Shown piece after piece: positions 63,922-64,000 of a stretch of DNA of 64,000 nucleotides. The first letter of the stretch is position 1. Every line of letters starts with the position of its first letter. Both the position numbers and the translations under genes were made by a program. The notes under the pieces are model-generated. The model ran no database searches. It was given only the letters and a program-made list of their open reading frames with translations, and was not told the origin of the DNA. The stretch comes from Clostridium sp. SM-530-WT-3G. Lineage in GTDB: Bacteria > Bacillota > Clostridia > Clostridiales > Clostridiaceae. The DNA is taken from contig NZ_JABAGC010000012.1 of the NCBI RefSeq assembly GCF_012843905.1, positions 1-64,000 of the forward strand, in the 5' to 3' direction.

Positions 63922-64000
63922 TTATTTCGATAAATTTCCATATGAATTATATGTTCTCATTTCTCTATTCGGATTCATCATATTTAATACTTTTGCATTT
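63922..64000 (-). CDS. Partial gene at the window edge, probable FlgN chaperone C-terminus
   Basis: The last 26 codons of a minus-strand gene enter the window from the right and end at TAA 63922-63924. The visible end is NAKVLNMMNPNREMRTYNSYGNLSK. The place directly upstream of flgK is the usual position of flgN, whose product binds FlgK and FlgL. The fragment is too short for a family call, so the assignment rests on position. Confidence 0.45.
   Translation of the reverse strand, partial: NAKVLNMMNPNREMRTYNSYGNLSK

Overview
The window reads as chromosome of a low-GC, motile, Gram-positive anaerobe, most likely Clostridium sensu stricto (C. butyricum / C. beijerinckii type). Three things point there: very AT-rich DNA with AGGAGG-type ribosome binding sites; a fused fliR-flhB gene and the clostridial order of a long flagellar operon; and CsrA/FliW, FliS/FliD and several flagellins lying beside glycosylation genes. 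The species is an inference. Almost every gene is on the minus strand.

Layout. 1-5350: a small unknown protein (+ strand), a SERCA-type Ca2+ P-type ATPase and a CBS/DRTGG-regulated Mn2+-dependent pyrophosphatase, each closed by a hairpin terminator. 5386-29139: one long minus-strand flagellar/motor series reading flgB-flgC-fliE-fliF-fliG-fliH-fliI-fliJ-fliK-flgD-flgE-flbD-motA-motB-fliL-fliO-fliP-fliQ-fliR/flhB-flhA-flhF-flhG-PilZ-sigma28-DUF6115-like-small membrane protein-flgF-flgG. It ends at a terminator near 5340. 29610-31803: two divergent flagellins whose leader is interrupted 22 nt before the start codon by a decayed insertion sequence (31826-34957), which itself carries a second IS (32452-33825). 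Target duplications are visible for both. 35086-43543: a nine-gene, tightly overlapping cassette: WecE-like sugar aminotransferase, GNAT acyltransferase, SDR, split transketolase, acyl carrier protein, AMP-ligase, LuxE-like and LuxC-like proteins. 43994-53448: four large glycosyltransferases with TPR, methyltransferase or second glycosyltransferase modules, with an IS200-like remnant between them. 53642-55334: two near-identical flagellins. 55452-64000: late genes yjfB-like, fliT-like, fliD, fliS, flaG, csrA, fliW, flgL, flgK and the end of a probable flgN.

How it works together. The long operon supplies basal body, export gate, hook, stator and the sigma factor for late genes. Motifs of the form TAAA-N15-nnCGATAn precede the tandem flagellins, both glycosyltransferase operons and, more weakly, the nine-gene sugar cassette, so filament and filament-sugar genes look like one sigma-28 regulon. 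Each of the two main flagellin cistrons has two small hairpins presenting GGA, one of them over the ribosome binding site, as expected for CsrA control relieved by FliW; both proteins are encoded nearby. The sugar cassette probably makes an unusual acylated 4-amino-4,6-dideoxyhexose for the flagellins. The combination of LuxC/LuxE, ACP and a transketolase pair is the most interesting chemistry here. A FlgL with about 16 degenerate repeats inserted in its middle is the most unusual structural protein.
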